The notes below the pieces were generated by a model that was not told where the DNA came from, did no database searches, and saw only the letters and a list, made by a program, of their open reading frames with translations. DNA of 64,000 nucleotides from contig VZRN01006309.1 in the NCBI GenBank assembly GCA_013397935.1, positions 177,552 to 241,551 of the forward strand, given 5' to 3'. This stretch comes from Dasyornis broadbenti (Eukaryota; Chordata; Aves; Passeriformes; Dasyornithidae). Positions 45,645 to 64,000 of this stretch are shown piece by piece (the first letter of the stretch is position 1; the number at the start of each line of letters is the position of its first letter). The position numbers were made by a program, and so were the translations under genes.

Positions 45645-47419
45645 AAACACTTCTAGGGTCAGTATTTATTTTTACCTTAATATACATTTATACAGGCCAT
45701 AATAAAAAGGCTATTACGCAACAGTTCAGTGAGTTATTACCTAGTTCCAAGAATAATACATGCAATTACAAAGGAGAGGTAGAAACACCATATTAAAGAC
45801 CTAAAAATACAAACATTATATAAACAAACACTTTCAAATTAACTGTTGGAATTTCATACAGATAAATAAGGTAAAAAGTACATTACTCTGTCAAAGTAAA
45901 GGAAACACATGGTTATCCCAACACTGAAACAATATTTTGATGTGTAAGCCCTGTACAACTTTGTCAAATAGTTCAGACCACTGTGTTTTAAGAGGATTAA
46001 AATGATTTTGTCCTGGAGAATGGTTTATTCAAGTATTCAAGCAGCTGAGTAACAAAAAAGTCCCAAAAATAACCTATAGGAACCATTTCCAGAGAAGCTG
46101 ATCTGCCTAAATACTTTGCAAATGGCTGTCCTGATGATCTCATGGGATGCTTGAAATGACAATGCCTATAAGGCTAAACAAAGCTTCCCACCTCTCCCCC
46201 AAAATGCACACAAAATAATCCTGATTTTTCACACACTCTATATGTAGAGATTCTACATAATTTTATCAGCATCTCAAACCACATTATTTTCTGGTTTGTT
46301 TTTTTTTTTTCTTCTTTTTGCATTGGTGCCTTGCGGAACCTTTCAGTTTACAGTATTTATTGTAACACTGCCCAAGAAACAAACTACAGAGAACTGTCAT
46401 GACACCCCTAAAGACTGCAGGCATTAATGCACATACGGCATGCACAACAAAAGATGCAACCAAATCTATATAAAAAGCAAACAACCAGCAACTCAACATT
46501 GCTATTACTGAGAAAGTCCAGAGCAGTAGTTACTCAAGTATTAGACAAATAGGTATAAAATGGAAAGGTTCACATGAATACAAGTTTTTACACAGTTTGT
46601 TTGAAAGTCTTCTTGAAGCTACATTTGAAATTCTGAAAAGAATTTTATGTACACTGAAATGAAATTCAGCCAAGTCCATTGTGCCTTCTTTCTCTAAATT
46701 TTTGTTTAATATAGTTCTTCAAAAATGAATATACAGTTGCTTTAGTAAATTAGTGCAAAACAATATTTTGGAAGAAGATCATCAAATTGTATCCACATCA
46801 ACTGAAAACCTCCTGGGGCTTTTCCACAGATGGAGAGAAGTTCTTCCATCCCCACTTTTCCCCCAGGGTAAGAGCGTGTTTGCCATCCTTTCCTTGACAA
46901 CCTGAGCCATGTGTACAACTGGTGAGCTCCCAGACATGGCAGCTGAGCCCCAAAAAGCTTCAAGCAGCACTTGCACATGGTTAGGGTTTCCCAAATTCAC
47001 TCAGCGACATTTTACTGAACAACTTAAAAACTCTTGAGGGAATCTTCTGAGGGAAATGTCTTTTTTGTACCTGATGCAGAAAGGATCTGCTCTCTAAAAA
47101 CCTCATGAGGGAAAAAAAAACAAACCCTGATCATTCAAGTTCAAAGCACACGTACAAGGATCAGTCTGAAATGTGAAGAGAGATTCTTTTAAATTCTGTT
47201 GCTGGGAGGGAAAAGGAGCTGCTGGATTGGTAAGGCAAGTGTACTTTTGGAATTTCTCCTCTTTGAATATGCTGCTGTTTCTTTGGTAGTCACCACAGAA
47301 ATGTAAGAATCATCTTCCACATGGGGCAGAACAAGGACAACAATTAAGCTGTAGTGAAAAAAGTGCAGTATCACTGGTGTGGTCCCTTATGTTCCCTCCA
47401 TCTGGTCCTCAGGATATTC
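45645..47419 (-). other. ULK2: ULK2 3' UTR
   Basis: About 1.75 kb follows the ULK2 stop (47420-47422) on the minus strand, AT-rich and without coding signature. It ends with AATAAA at the complement of 45665-45670, so cleavage near 45645 is plausible. It includes a poly-T/poly-A run near 46300-46320. Vertebrate ULK2 mRNAs are known to have long 3' UTRs. Confidence 0.65.
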
Positions 47420-63973
<16,554 letters not shown>

Positions 63974-64000
63974 CTAGAAGAGAAAAACCCAGAGGGGGGA

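Overview
The window is vertebrate nuclear DNA, almost certainly from a bird. It contains intron-rich genes with GT-AG junctions, CpG-island promoters, several fragments of CR1 retrotransposons (the dominant avian LINE) and what looks like an endogenous-retrovirus LTR. All gene names rest on reading spliced protein pieces by eye against remembered vertebrate families; no database search was possible. Three runs of N (6335-6649, 22215, 41486-41508) mark assembly gaps or ambiguous bases.

Layout from left to right. Positions 1-6253 are intron 1 of NXN (nucleoredoxin, minus strand). The end of its exon 1 is at 6254-6334 and the rest of that exon lies in the 315-base gap. Positions 6770-12000 are intergenic, with CR1 pieces, an LTR-like element and a compact cluster of kappaB-like motifs before the next promoter. 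Two tandem plus-strand MATE-type multidrug/organic-cation exporters follow, each with 17 coding exons of matching size: SLC47A1 (12320-20887) and an SLC47A2-like gene (22713-28170). Two tandem minus-strand class-3 fatty aldehyde dehydrogenases come next: an ALDH3A2-like paralogue (29618-32960) that converges tail-to-tail on the second MATE gene, and ALDH3A2 (about 34200-40774), whose 5' end sits in a CpG island. Positions 41900-45640 are intergenic. The rest holds the 3' UTR and last 17 coding exons of ULK2 (minus strand, 47420-63973), the autophagy-initiating kinase. Its catalytic domain lies outside the window to the right.

The SLC47A / ALDH3A / ULK2 neighbourhood matches the human 17p11.2 gene set (SLC47A1, ALDH3A2, SLC47A2, ALDH3A1, ULK2), but here the MATE genes are adjacent to each other and the ALDH3 genes are adjacent to each other. 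MATE exporters extrude organic cations in exchange for protons and ALDH3A2 oxidises fatty aldehydes. Nothing in the sequence shows that they work as one pathway; the cluster is best read as conserved synteny with local tandem duplication.

No new kind of biological system was found. The observations most worth checking are: (1) a one-base deficit in SLC47A1 exon 2 that breaks the frame unless a nearby alternative acceptor is used; (2) a patchwork of apparently identical tracts, including introns, between the two ALDH3A genes, suggesting gene conversion or an assembly error; (3) a weakened membrane anchor in the distal ALDH3A copy; and (4) a possible alternative short 3' end inside ULK2.
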